A DNA stretch of 64,000 nucleotides from Streptomyces sp. BV286 (GTDB lineage: Bacteria > Actinomycetota > Actinomycetes > Streptomycetales > Streptomycetaceae), in contig NZ_JAHRIB010000210.1 in NCBI RefSeq assembly GCF_019090165.1, forward strand, positions 62,001 to 126,000, read 5' to 3'. A program made the translations under genes and the position numbers. How positions within the stretch are numbered: position 1 is the stretch's first letter; every line of letters starts with the position of its first letter. The notes under the pieces were generated by a model. The model saw nothing but the letters and a program-made list of their open reading frames with translations. It was not told the origin of the DNA and ran no database searches. This document shows, piece after piece, positions 15,666 through 24,818 of this stretch.

Positions 15666-18600
15666 ATGAGCGACCTGCACCGACCCGTGCACCCTGTCCG
15701 CCTGGTCACCGCTTCGGCCCTGTTCGACGGGCACGACGCGTCGATCAACATCATGCGGCGCATCTTCCAGTCCCAGGGCGCCGAGGTGATCCACCTCGGA
15801 CACAACCGATCGGTGCGGGAGGTCGTGGACGCGGTGCTGGAGGAGGACGCACACGGCGTGGCGGTCTCCTCCTACCAGGGCGGGCACGTGGAGTACTTCG
15901 AGTACCTGGTCGAGTCGCTGCGCGCGCAGGGAGCCGACCACGTCCGCGTCGTGGGCGGCGGAGGCGGCGTGATCGTACCCGAGGAGATCACCCGGCTGCG
16001 CGAGAGCGGGGTGACCATCTTCTCCCCCGAGGACGGCCAGCGGATGGGCCTGGCCGGGATGGTCAACTCGGTGGTGAAGGACTGCGACTTCGACCTCTGG
16101 GACGGCAAACCGGCCGACGCGGCCGCCGTGCTCGCCGGCGACCGGTTCGCGATCGCCCGCGCCATCACCGGCGCGGAGCTCGGCAAGCTGCCCACTGACC
16201 TGCTGGAACAGCTGCGAGCCGCCGCCGCGGCACAGGTCACGCCGGTGCTCGGCATCACCGGCACCGGCGGCTCCGGAAAGTCGTCACTGACCGACGAGCT
16301 GGTGCGCCGCTTCCGCCTCGACCAGCAGGACAAGCTACGCATCGCGGTGATCGCGGTCGACCCGACCCGTCGCCGTGGCGGGGGTGCGCTGCTCGGTGAC
16401 CGGATCCGCATGAACTCCCTCGACGGGAGCCGGGTCTTCTTCCGCAGCCTGGCCACCCGCGGCAGCCGTGAACTGCCCGAGCACCTGTCCGACGTCATCG
16501 ACGTGGTCAAGGCCGCCGGGTTCGACCTCGTGATCGTGGAGACGCCGGGCATCGGGCAGGGAGACGCGGCGATCGTGCCGTTCGTCGACACCTCTCTCTA
16601 CGTGATGACACCGGAGTTCGGTGCCGCCTCGCAGCTGGAGAAGATCGACATGCTCGACTTCGCCGACGTCGTGGCGATCAACAAGTTCGAGCGGCGCGGC
16701 GCCCAGGACGCCCAGCGCGACGTCAGCCGCCAACTGGTCCGCAACCGCGAGGCCTTCGGCATGAAGCCCGAGGACATGCCGGTGTACGGCACGTCGGCGG
16801 CGACGTTCAACGACGACGGTGTCACCGCGCTCTACCAGCACCTGAAGACGGGCCTGGCCGAGAAGGGGCTGCCGCTGTCCGAGGGCGCGCTGGCACCGGT
16901 CGGGGTACGCCACTCCTCCGGCATCCGGCAGGTGGTCCCCGCAGGCCGGGTGCGCTACCTCGCCGAGATCACCGACACGATCCGCGCCTACCACGCCGGA
17001 ACCGCGCAACTCACCGACGCGGTCAGGCGGGTGCAGCACCTGGAGACGGCGAGGGACGGGCTCGTCGAGGCGGGCTCCGACGCGGCGAACGTGCAGTCGC
17101 TCCTCGACGACGCCCGCAAGCAGCTCCCGCCCCAGGTCACGGAGCAGCTCGAGAACTGGCCCGCCGTCATCGCCTCCTACTCCGGAGACGAGCAGGTGGT
17201 GAAGGTCCGGGACAAGGAGATCCGCACCACGCTGACCCGCGAGTCCCTGTCCGGCCACAGAATCCCCCGCGTCGCCCTGCCCCGCTTCACCGACCACGGG
17301 GAGCTGGTGCGGTTCTGGCGCGAGGAGAACCTGCCCGGCTACTTCCCCTTCACGGCCGGGGTCTTCCCCTTCAAGCGCGACGGTGAGGACCCGGCGAGGA
17401 TGTTCGCCGGTGAGGGCGATCCGTTCCGTACCAACCGGCGCTTCAAGCTGCTCTCCGAGGGCCAGCCGGCCACCCGCCTGTCCACCGCCTTCGACTCGGT
17501 CACCCTGTACGGCCGGGACCCGGACGAACGCCCCGACATTTACGGCAAGGTCGGCACGTCCGGAGTGTCGGTGGCCACACTCGCGGACATGAAGGCGCTC
17601 TACGACGGCTTCGACCTGATCGCGCCCGCCACCTCGGTCTCCATGACCATCAACGGGCCCGCGCCGACCATCCTGGCGTTCTTCCTCAACACCGTCATCG
17701 ACCAGCAGCTGGAAGGGTTCCGCGCCGCCGAGGGCCGTGACCCGTCGCCGGAAGAGGCGGAAGGGCTGCGGGCCCGCGCACTCGCGAGCGTGCGCGGCAC
17801 CGTGCAGGCCGACATCCTCAAGGAGGACCAAGGGCAGAACACCTGCCTGTTCTCCACCGAGTTCTCCCTGCGGATGATGGCCGACATCCAGGAATGGTTC
17901 ATCGCGCACAAGGTCCGCAACTTCTATTCGGTGTCCATCTCCGGCTACCACATCGCCGAAGCCGGCGCCAACCCCATCAGCCAGCTCGCCTTCACCCTTG
18001 CCAACGGCTTCACCTACGTCGAGGCCTACCTGGCCCGCGGCATGCACATCGACGACTTCGCCCCGAACCTGTCGTTCTTCTTCTCCAACGGCATGGACCC
18101 CGAGTACTCCGTCCTCGGCCGGGTCGCCCGCCGTATCTGGGCCGTCGCGATGAGGGACAAGTACGGCGCGGGCGAGCGCTCGCAGAAGCTGAAGTACCAC
18201 GTCCAGACCTCCGGCCGCTCCCTGCACGCCCAGGAGATGGACTTCAACGACATCCGCACCACCCTGCAGGCCCTCACAGCCATCTACGACAACGCCAACT
18301 CACTGCACACCAACGCCTACGACGAGGCCGTCACCACCCCGTCCGAGGAGTCGGTACGGCGGGCGCTGGCGATCCAGCTCGTCATCAACCGCGAGTGGGG
18401 CCTGGCGATGAACGAGAACCCACTGCAGGGGTCGTTCGTCATCGACCAGCTCACCGACCTGGTCGAGGAGGCGGTGCTCGCCGAGTTCGAGAGGATCAGC
18501 GAGCGTGGAGGTGTGCTGGGCGCGATGGAGACCGGCTACCAGCGCGGCCGTATCCAGGACGAGTCGATGCTGTACGAGCAGCGCAAGCACGACGGCACTC

Positions 18601-18893
18601 TGCCCATCATCGGCGTCAACACCTTCCTCCGCCCCGGCGGCGACAGCAGGCCCCCGGAGCTGGCACTCGCCCGGGCCACCGAGGAGGAGAAGCAGTCCCA
18701 GCTGGAGCGCGTGCGGGACCACCAGACCCGCCACCGCGACCAGGCCCACGAGGCCCTGGCCGCGCTCAAGGACGCGGCGACAAGCGGCCGCAACGTCTTC
18801 GCCGTCCTCATGGACGCCACCCGGGTCTGCTCGCTCGAGCAGATCACCGACGCCTTCTTCGAGGTGGGCGGCCAATACCGCCGCAACGTCTGA
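15666..18893 (+). CDS. icmF: Fused isobutyryl-CoA mutase IcmF
   Basis: The 1075-aa protein has the complete IcmF architecture. Residues 10-145 form the B12-binding domain with DGHDASINIM (His23 the lower cobalt ligand). Residues about 190-420 form the MeaI-type G-protein chaperone with P-loop GTGGSGKSS and switch sequences. Residues about 520-1060 form the acyl-CoA mutase barrel (YGKVGTSGVSVATLADMKAL, SVSISGYHIAEAGANPISQL). It interconverts isobutyryl-CoA and n-butyryl-CoA with adenosylcobalamin, while the fused GTPase loads and protects the cofactor. The 3-hydroxyacyl-CoA dehydrogenase gene follows after 48 bp, which fits a butyryl-CoA/crotonyl-CoA route feeding precursor or carbon metabolism. 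The palindrome 44 bp upstream is the likely operator. Confidence 0.96.
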   Translation: MSDLHRPVHPVRLVTASALFDGHDASINIMRRIFQSQGAEVIHLGHNRSVREVVDAVLEEDAHGVAVSSYQGGHVEYFEYLVESLRAQGADHVRVVGGGGGVIVPEEITRLRESGVTIFSPEDGQRMGLAGMVNSVVKDCDFDLWDGKPADAAAVLAGDRFAIARAITGAELGKLPTDLLEQLRAAAAAQVTPVLGITGTGGSGKSSLTDELVRRFRLDQQDKLRIAVIAVDPTRRRGGGALLGDRIRMNSLDGSRVFFRSLATRGSRELPEHLSDVIDVVKAAGFDLVIVETPGIGQGDAAIVPFVDTSLYVMTPEFGAASQLEKIDMLDFADVVAINKFERRGAQDAQRDVSRQLVRNREAFGMKPEDMPVYGTSAATFNDDGVTALYQHLKTGLAEKGLPLSEGALAPVGVRHSSGIRQVVPAGRVRYLAEITDTIRAYHAGTAQLTDAVRRVQHLETARDGLVEAGSDAANVQSLLDDARKQLPPQVTEQLENWPAVIASYSGDEQVVKVRDKEIRTTLTRESLSGHRIPRVALPRFTDHGELVRFWREENLPGYFPFTAGVFPFKRDGEDPARMFAGEGDPFRTNRRFKLLSEGQPATRLSTAFDSVTLYGRDPDERPDIYGKVGTSGVSVATLADMKALYDGFDLIAPATSVSMTINGPAPTILAFFLNTVIDQQLEGFRAAEGRDPSPEEAEGLRARALASVRGTVQADILKEDQGQNTCLFSTEFSLRMMADIQEWFIAHKVRNFYSVSISGYHIAEAGANPISQLAFTLANGFTYVEAYLARGMHIDDFAPNLSFFFSNGMDPEYSVLGRVARRIWAVAMRDKYGAGERSQKLKYHVQTSGRSLHAQEMDFNDIRTTLQALTAIYDNANSLHTNAYDEAVTTPSEESVRRALAIQLVINREWGLAMNENPLQGSFVIDQLTDLVEEAVLAEFERISERGGVLGAMETGYQRGRIQDESMLYEQRKHDGTLPIIGVNTFLRPGGDSRPPELALARATEEEKQSQLERVRDHQTRHRDQAHEALAALKDAATSGRNVFAVLMDATRVCSLEQITDAFFEVGGQYRRNV

Positions 18894-18941
18894 CCCAGCC
18901 CCGGACACCACCACGCAGCGACGCATCAGATAGGACCTCAG

Positions 18942-19802
18942 ATGGATCCCGTAACCCGTCTCGGCGTTGTCGGATGCGGCCTCATGGGCTCCGGCATCGC
19001 CGAAGTCGCTGCCCGCCACGGCATCGACGTCCGTGTCGCCGAGGCCACGCCGGACGCGCTCGAGGCAGGCCGCCGCCGGCTCACCGCCTCCCTCGACCGA
19101 GGCGTACGGCGTGGCAAGCTCGGCGAGGAGCAGCGCGACCAGGCCCTCGCCAGGCTTTCCTTCACCCATGACCTCAGCGACATGGCCGACCGCCAGTTCG
19201 TCGTCGAGGCCGTCGCCGAGAACCGCGACATCAAGACCGACGTCCTGCGCACCCTGGACAAGGCGGTCGAGGACCCTGCCGCGGTCCTGGCGACCAACAC
19301 CTCATCGATCCCCATCGTCGACCTCGCCGTCGTCACCGAGCGTCCCGCACAGGTCATCGGCATGCACTTCTTCAACCCCGTGCCCGTACAGCAGTTGGTC
19401 GAGTTCATTCCCGCCCTCACCACCAGCGCGGACACCGTGCGGCGCACCCAGGGCTTCGCCGAGCAGTTGGGCAAACAGGCCATCCAGGCGCCCGACCGCT
19501 CCGGCTTCGTCGTCAACGCCCTCCTGGTGCCCTACCTGCTCAGCGCCGTACGGATGGTGGAGTCGGGCTCCGCACAGCCGGAAGACATCGACCGGGGCAT
19601 GGAACTCGGATGCGCCCACCCCATGGGGCCGTTGCGCCTGCTCGACCTCATCGGCCTCGACACCGCCCAGGCCGTGGCCGAGTCGATGTACGAGGAGTTC
19701 AAGGAGCCGCTGTACGCACCGCCCGCCCTCCTGCGCCGCATGGTCGCCGCAGGCCACCTCGGCCGCAAGAGCGGTCGCGGCTTCCACACGTACGACGCCT
19801 GA
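18942..19802 (+). CDS. 3-hydroxybutyryl-CoA dehydrogenase
   Basis: The 286-aa protein opens with LGVVGCGLMGSGIAEVAARH, the NAD(H)-binding Rossmann motif. It has the family motifs LATNTSSIPI and HFFNPVPVQQLVEF with catalytic His142, and the C-terminal dimerisation domain GCAHPMGPLRLLDLIGLDT. It oxidises 3-hydroxybutyryl-CoA to acetoacetyl-CoA or runs in reverse with NADPH. Full length for the FadB2/PaaH/Hbd class. It lies 48 bp after icmF in the same direction and almost certainly shares its transcript. Confidence 0.93.
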   Translation: MDPVTRLGVVGCGLMGSGIAEVAARHGIDVRVAEATPDALEAGRRRLTASLDRGVRRGKLGEEQRDQALARLSFTHDLSDMADRQFVVEAVAENRDIKTDVLRTLDKAVEDPAAVLATNTSSIPIVDLAVVTERPAQVIGMHFFNPVPVQQLVEFIPALTTSADTVRRTQGFAEQLGKQAIQAPDRSGFVVNALLVPYLLSAVRMVESGSAQPEDIDRGMELGCAHPMGPLRLLDLIGLDTAQAVAESMYEEFKEPLYAPPALLRRMVAAGHLGRKSGRGFHTYDA

Positions 19803-19868
19803 ACGAGCACCACTCCGTCAGGCCATTTCGCTCTCCGGCGCATGACGAACGGGGGCCAGTCGAACTAC

Positions 19869-20780
19869 TCAAGCGTGCCTTGAGACGGCATCGCCTCCGA
19901 GCTGCCACATCTCATAGTTCCCGCATTCTGCCGTGATCTCCGCCGTCGACCGAGCCGCGGAGACGAAGTCGTCCACTACCGGCGAGATGTGCGATGCCGA
20001 CACCGCGAGGCACACCTGGTCGGGCGTCAGATCAGGGATGGGCACATAGACGATGTCCGGATGCGAGTAGAACACGGACGCCGAACGGGCCAGGAAGGAG
20101 ATGCCCCGTCCGGCCGCGACATGCTCGAGCGTCTCGTCCACCCCGCGCACCGAATACCCGGCGTTGGGGAGCGGGCGCTTGGTGGGCTGCGTACTTGGGT
20201 CACCGTGCCAGACCAGCGATTCGCTGGTCAGGTCGGCCTCGGTGACCTCCGCCTTGCCGGCAAACCGGTGGCCGGCGGGCAGTACCGCTACCCGCGGCTC
20301 GGTGTACAGCGGGGTGACGCGCAGGCCGGCCTCGTCGACGGGTAGCCGCACATAGCCGACGTCGATGCGGCCGTCGAGCAGCATCGCAGCCTGCTCGTCC
20401 CCTTCGATCCGCTGCACGTCCACGACCACGTCCGGGTGCCGGTCCTCGAAGGCACGGGCCGCCGGGGTGACGGCAATGCCGGCCCGGAAACCGACCATCA
20501 GCCGCCGCTTGCCGCGGGCGGCCGCGGACACCCGGCGGCGGACCGCGTGGGTGGAGGCGAGCAGCGGACCGGCGTCGGCCAGCAGTTGCCGCCCCGCATC
20601 CGTCAGCTCTACGCCGTGGCGATCCCTGGTGAACAGCGAGGCGCCGAGATCCTGCTCGAGCGCGCGGATCTGCCGGCTGAGCACCGGCTGCGCGATATGG
20701 AGCTCATCGGCTGCGCGGCCAAAATGCAACTGGTCGGCCACGGCGACGAAGTAACGCAGTTTGCGTAGATCCAGATCCAT
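19869..20780 (-). CDS. LysR-family transcriptional regulator
   Basis: The 303-aa protein starts MDLDLRKLRYFVAVADQLHF with the LysR winged helix (GRAADELHIAQPVLSRQIRA) and continues into a type 2 periplasmic-binding effector domain (MVGFRAGIAVTPAARAFEDR). GGGGGAACC precedes the start. It is divergent from the reductase gene at 20961 across a 180-bp intergenic region, the usual arrangement for a LysR regulator and its target. Confidence 0.93.
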   Translation of the reverse strand: MDLDLRKLRYFVAVADQLHFGRAADELHIAQPVLSRQIRALEQDLGASLFTRDRHGVELTDAGRQLLADAGPLLASTHAVRRRVSAAARGKRRLMVGFRAGIAVTPAARAFEDRHPDVVVDVQRIEGDEQAAMLLDGRIDVGYVRLPVDEAGLRVTPLYTEPRVAVLPAGHRFAGKAEVTEADLTSESLVWHGDPSTQPTKRPLPNAGYSVRGVDETLEHVAAGRGISFLARSASVFYSHPDIVYVPIPDLTPDQVCLAVSASHISPVVDDFVSAARSTAEITAECGNYEMWQLGGDAVSRHA

Positions 20781-20960
20781 TGGTTCCCCCAGCCTGGTGA
20801 TGCCTTCAAGGTATCACCAGGCCTTAAAGGGGTCTTGGACACCTACTCAGACCCAATGGCAACATAAATACAGGCACTTCAGAACGCCGAATTGAATTCG
20901 CTCCAAGAATTCGGCACTGGAAGTGAACCGCAGGGCCAGGCCCGGAAAGCAGGAATATCG

Positions 20961-21593
20961 ATGAGCAGTATCAGCATTATCGGACTGGGAAACATGGCTC
21001 GTGCTGTGGCCGGCCGGGCGCTCGCCGGCGGCAACGCCGTCGAGATCATCGGCCGCGACCAGGGCAAGGCCGAGGAACTGGCCGCTGCGCTGGGCGGCGC
21101 CACTGTCGGGACGGCCGGCGCTGCCCCAAGGGGGGACATCGTTGTCCTCGCCACGCCGTACGCCGGCGCGGCAGCGGTGGTGAGGGAGTACGGAGACGCG
21201 CTGCGCGGCAAGATCATCATTGACGTCACCAACCCCGTAGCCCCCGACCTGCAGGGCTTCGTCGTCCCCGACGACAGTTCCGGCGCACAGGAGATCGCCA
21301 AGGCAGCTCCCGACGACGCGCATGTCGTCAAGGCGTTCAACACTGTGTTCTCCCGCGTCTTGGCGGCCGGCCCGGCCGAGGACCGCCCTCTGGACGTGTT
21401 CATCGCCGGTGACGACGCGCCGGTGAAGGCACCCGTGTCGGAGTTCGTCGAGAGCCTGGGGCTGCGCCCCTGGGACATCGGGAAACTGTTCATGGCGCGG
21501 GCTCTGGAGAATGTCGGCCTGCTGGAGCTGGGCTTGATGAACCACTCCGTCAAGCACGCCGATTTCTCCCTCGGCATCACCCTTCTCGACTGA
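20961..21593 (+). CDS. F420/NADP-type oxidoreductase (NADPH-dependent reductase family)
   Basis: The 210-aa protein begins ISIIGLGNMARAVAGRALAG, a Rossmann nucleotide-binding start of the F420_oxidored family, with DIVVLATPYAGAAAVV and KAFNTVFSRVLAAGPAED further on; both are typical of NADP:F420 oxidoreductase-like proteins. The specific F420 contacts cannot be confirmed by eye. It is the likely target of the divergent LysR gene and is followed by an epimerase-like SDR in the same direction (91-bp gap). Confidence 0.82.
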   Translation: MSSISIIGLGNMARAVAGRALAGGNAVEIIGRDQGKAEELAAALGGATVGTAGAAPRGDIVVLATPYAGAAAVVREYGDALRGKIIIDVTNPVAPDLQGFVVPDDSSGAQEIAKAAPDDAHVVKAFNTVFSRVLAAGPAEDRPLDVFIAGDDAPVKAPVSEFVESLGLRPWDIGKLFMARALENVGLLELGLMNHSVKHADFSLGITLLD

Positions 21594-21684
21594 GCACGCC
21601 CTTACCGCCACCTCTCGTGCCGCATTACGCCAGTTCACTTGCGGCACGAAAAGACCCTGCACCTACCCTCACAAGGACAGTCAG

Positions 21685-22620
21685 ATGCGCGTATTCGTCG
21701 CTGGAGGGACCGGTCATTCCGGTTCGTACATCATCCCCGAACTCATCGCCGCCGGGCACGAGGTCACCGGCCTGGCCCGGTCGGACGCTTCCGCGGCGGC
21801 CCTGTCCGCGCTCGGCGTGAAGGTACGTCGCGGCGACCTCCAGGATCTTGACGGGCTCAAGGAGGCAGCCTCGGGTTCCGACGGTGTCATCCACGTCGCC
21901 CACAGGCAGGATCTGCTTCCCTCTGGCGGGATGGACGCCGTGGCCGCTGCGGAGCTCCCGATCATGTTCGCGTACGGAGAGGCACTCGCGGGAACCGGAA
22001 AGCCTCTGGTCACGGCGGGAAGCATTGGTTCGCCCGGGAACCTTGGGCGACCAGTCACCGAGGAGGACCCGGCCCTCCCCGCCGGTGATGAGCACAAAGG
22101 CACCCTGCGGGTCCGCAACGTCACGGAAAGGGCCGTGGTCGACCTCGCCGAGCAGGGGGTGCGGTCTTCGGTCGTGCGCATCGCCAACATCGCGCACAGC
22201 ACGACCGATCGTGTCGGCTTCCTCCCCACGCTGATCGCGCTCGCGAAGGAGAAGGGGTTCGTCGGCTACCCCGGGGACGGCACGAACCTGTGGAACGCCG
22301 TGCACATCCGCGATGCCGCCTCCCTGTTCCGACTGGCGCTGGAGAAGGGGCCGGCCGGCAGGTACTGGCACGCGGTCGAGGACGGGGGAATCCCGTTCCG
22401 CGACATCGCCGAGGCCATCGCCGGCCGCCTGGGCCTGCCCGCCGTGAGCGTCCCCAACGATGCCTTGACGACGCCGGGGTACTTCGGAGTCCTCACGAAC
22501 ATCGTCACGCAGAGCTACCCGACGTCCAACCGCATCACCCGCCGGACCCTCGGCTGGGAACCCGCCCAGCCCGGCCTGCTCGCCGACTTGGACAACGGCC
22601 ACTATTTCCCCGCCGGCTGA
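21685..22620 (+). CDS. NAD-dependent epimerase/dehydratase-like SDR
   Basis: The 311-aa protein opens with MRVFVAGGTGHSGSYIIPEL, an extended-SDR nucleotide-binding motif. The region around residues 140-160 (KGTLRVRNVTERAVVDLAEQ) replaces the classical YxxxK catalytic pair; no clear Tyr-x3-Lys is visible, so it may be an atypical SDR that uses NADPH for reduction of small carbonyls. It forms a probable two-gene unit with the preceding reductase. Confidence 0.85.
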   Translation: MRVFVAGGTGHSGSYIIPELIAAGHEVTGLARSDASAAALSALGVKVRRGDLQDLDGLKEAASGSDGVIHVAHRQDLLPSGGMDAVAAAELPIMFAYGEALAGTGKPLVTAGSIGSPGNLGRPVTEEDPALPAGDEHKGTLRVRNVTERAVVDLAEQGVRSSVVRIANIAHSTTDRVGFLPTLIALAKEKGFVGYPGDGTNLWNAVHIRDAASLFRLALEKGPAGRYWHAVEDGGIPFRDIAEAIAGRLGLPAVSVPNDALTTPGYFGVLTNIVTQSYPTSNRITRRTLGWEPAQPGLLADLDNGHYFPAG

Positions 22621-22855
22621 CGGTGGGACCCGGATCGTAACGAGGTCGGCAACCGGCAAGCTCGGCCTTCTGGAGGACGTAGAGGGCACGGTGCCGGTCA
22701 GTGCCTTCCCCCACGTCCCCACCACGCCACTGGCGGCCGTACTCGAACGAAACCGCTGGACAGTGCGGGTTGAGGTACGTGAACCGGCGCACGGCCAGCT
22801 CGGTCGGGCACCCTGGGCGGTGCTGCGGCCCGCGGCACAGCACCGCTCAAGGCGG

Positions 22856-23917
22856 TCAGCTTTGGCGCTTCCCCTCTGTCCGTTCCGCGTCGGTGGGCTG
22901 TCGGCCGGCTTCGTCGACGACGGCGTGTTCCAGCTCGGCCGTGCTGGACAGCAGGGTCCCGGCTTTTCCGTATGAGACGTCCTTGGTCAGGTAGCTGCGG
23001 GAGCCCAGGAAGGCGAAGTCCTTCTCGTCGAAGACCCACTCGGTCCGGATGCCGTAGCGCGTGTCGTCGCGGGCGATACCGAGGCCCTTGCGACCGATCG
23101 CGTCGCGGGCCTCAGGAGCCGGGGTGACACCCGGGATCTTCGCCGCGGCCCGGTAGAGGGCCGCGGCCGTACGGGGCGGCATCACTCCGCCGAGCAAGGA
23201 TCCGATCTGCTCGAACACCGCCTGGTCGCGTTCCCGTCCATCGGCCTGCGGAGTCTTGGCGTACAGATAGGTCAGCAGCTTGTCGGGCGCGCTGGGCAGC
23301 GAGCTGAGCCAGCGGTAGGTGGGCCGGTTGATACCTGCTGGTGTGCCCTCGGTGTCCCCGAGTTCGGCGTTGATGGGGAACGTCTCACCGCCCTCCCGGA
23401 TCAGGCCGAGCTTCCGCAGGGGCGCCGGATCCTCGGCGGCCCACACCTCACGGTCCATCAGCGGGCCGAGGACCGCCTTTCCGCTGGTCAGGTCGGCTCC
23501 ACGGGTCTTCTCCCTGGTGTAGACGAACTGGTCGTCGCGCACCGTGAGGCCGGTGCGCGTCTCCGTGGCGTCGGAGATCCGGTCCAGGAGCGCGGCGGCG
23601 GGCTGCATGTCCGTGGCCGCGCGGTGCGCTTCGGTGCGGGTGGGCGCCGGGTCACCGCCGGTCAGCGCAATTCCCGCGGTCACCGCGCAGGCCAGCGCCA
23701 GAGCGGTCGCCGGCGCCAGGACCGCGGGCCGCAGCAGTCGGCGGGCCGGCCGGGTGCGGGCGGCCTGGTCGTGGTCGATGTGGTGCATCAGAAGGTCCCT
23801 GTGACGAAGGTGCTGCTCGCGCGGAAGGTCCCAGTCAGCCGGGGCCGGGAGCCGGCGCGCGATCTCCTCGCGGTCGCCGTGCCGCTCCGAGGAAGCGCCG
23901 GTGGTGTCGTCGTTCAT
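22856..23917 (-). CDS. CU044_5270-family protein (probable sigma-factor partner)
   Basis: The 353-aa protein has a cytoplasmic N-terminal part (residues 1-65), one membrane helix (VLAPATALALACAVTAGIAL) and a large extracytoplasmic domain (from about residue 90: QPAAALLDRISDATETRTGL, GRKGLGIARDDTRYGIRTEW). This matches the actinobacterial CU044_5270 family, which is nearly always encoded directly after an ECF-like sigma factor. Its start overlaps the sigma-factor stop by four bases. The single-pass topology is that of an anti-sigma factor, though the N-terminal zinc-binding motif of classical ZAS anti-sigmas is not visible. Confidence 0.85.
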   Translation of the reverse strand: MNDDTTGASSERHGDREEIARRLPAPADWDLPREQHLRHRDLLMHHIDHDQAARTRPARRLLRPAVLAPATALALACAVTAGIALTGGDPAPTRTEAHRAATDMQPAAALLDRISDATETRTGLTVRDDQFVYTREKTRGADLTSGKAVLGPLMDREVWAAEDPAPLRKLGLIREGGETFPINAELGDTEGTPAGINRPTYRWLSSLPSAPDKLLTYLYAKTPQADGRERDQAVFEQIGSLLGGVMPPRTAAALYRAAAKIPGVTPAPEARDAIGRKGLGIARDDTRYGIRTEWVFDEKDFAFLGSRSYLTKDVSYGKAGTLLSSTAELEHAVVDEAGRQPTDAERTEGKRQS

Positions 23918-24540
23918 GTGAGCTCCTCCCGTACGGGCAGGGCCGCGATCGCGGCCTCACTTGTCATCTCTCCGCGGGCGGTCGGTGGTTCCCGGTCTTC
24001 TTCCGCGAGGTGGGCGAGTTTCTTGCGGGCACGCGAAAGGCGGGACCGTACTGTTCCGACGGCGATGCCCAGCGCCTCGGCCGTCTGCTGGTAGTCCAGG
24101 CCGGACCACACGCACAGGGCCAATACCTCCCGCTCCTGGCGCCGCAGCCGTCCCAGCGCGGTCTGCACGGCACGCAAGTACCGTGCGTCGTCGATGCGCC
24201 CGATCGCCCGAGGTGCGAAGTCCTCCTCCACACGTGGCTGCGGTTGACGCGCCAGGAACAACTGCCGTCTGCGTACTCCCCGGCGGGCGTTGTCCGCCTT
24301 GTGGGTGGCGATGCCCAGCAGCCAGGGCAGCAGGGAGCCTCCGTCCTCCTGCACCCGCTCGCGGGTCCGCCACGCGGTCAGGAACGTTTCGGACATGATC
24401 TCTTCGGCTGTCGACCAGTCGCCCGTCAGTCGCAGCCCGTGGTTGTAGACGGCGCGGGCGAACCGTTCGTACAGCAGGGCGAACGCCTCTCGGTCCCCCT
24501 CGCGCACACGGCGACGCACATCGTCTTCTGAGTCCTTCAC
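23914..24540 (-). CDS. RNA polymerase ECF-like sigma factor (sigma-70 family)
   Basis: The 208-aa protein is taken from the GTG at 24540, which follows GGAGAGAAG at good distance; the frame is open further upstream. Region 2 (FALLYERFARAVYNHGLRLT, STAEEIMSETFLTAW) and region 4 (VQTALGRLRRQEREVLALCV, GLDYQQTAEALGIAVGTVRS) are clear, without an N-terminal region 1. It is translationally coupled to the CU044_5270 gene, so the pair works as sigma factor and membrane regulator. A 31-bp inverted repeat lies about 90 bp upstream. Confidence 0.9.
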   Translation of the reverse strand: MKDSEDDVRRRVREGDREAFALLYERFARAVYNHGLRLTGDWSTAEEIMSETFLTAWRTRERVQEDGGSLLPWLLGIATHKADNARRGVRRRQLFLARQPQPRVEEDFAPRAIGRIDDARYLRAVQTALGRLRRQEREVLALCVWSGLDYQQTAEALGIAVGTVRSRLSRARKKLAHLAEEDREPPTARGEMTSEAAIAALPVREELT

Positions 24541-24626
24541 GACCACTTCTCTCCGCGACACGGGAGGAGTTCCTGTGGCCTGTGTCACGCACTGGTGCGG
24601 GCGGTCTGGGCACAGAAGTTTGTACG

Positions 24627-24657
24627 CAGTGGTGCACGACAAAGTCGTACACCACTG
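24627..24657. promoter_or_regulatory. 31-bp inverted repeat upstream of the sigma factor
   Basis: CAGTGGTGCACGAC (24627-24640), AAA, GTCGTACACCACTG (24644-24657): 14-bp arms with a single mismatch. It lies about 87 bp upstream of the sigma-factor start and probably binds a dimeric regulator. Confidence 0.7.
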
Positions 24658-24670
24658 GGGGGTGTTCAGC

Positions 24671-24706
24671 GGTACTTCCCCCCCCCCTCAATACGGGGGA
24701 AGTACC
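24671..24706 (-). terminator. Hairpin with a C10 tract after the esterase gene
   Basis: GGTACTTCCCCC (24671-24682) pairs perfectly with GGGGGAAGTACC (24695-24706) over 12 bp with a 12-nt loop. A run of ten C residues (24678-24687) spans part of the arm and loop. It lies 113 bp beyond the esterase stop and so could terminate that transcript before it enters the sigma-factor promoter. Confidence 0.65.
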
Positions 24707-24818
24707 AGGCTACGTGCTCAGGCGGCGGTGGAGGCGTCTGTCGAACGAGCGGTGCAGCTGGGAGTAGTTGGGGTACTGACGGGCCGCTTGGAGGCGGCCA
24801 TCGAAGATGGGATGCCGG

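Noticed and set aside
16335..18227. 630-codon minus-strand frame inside icmF
   Set aside because: Pure antisense shadow of a highly conserved gene; no family features.
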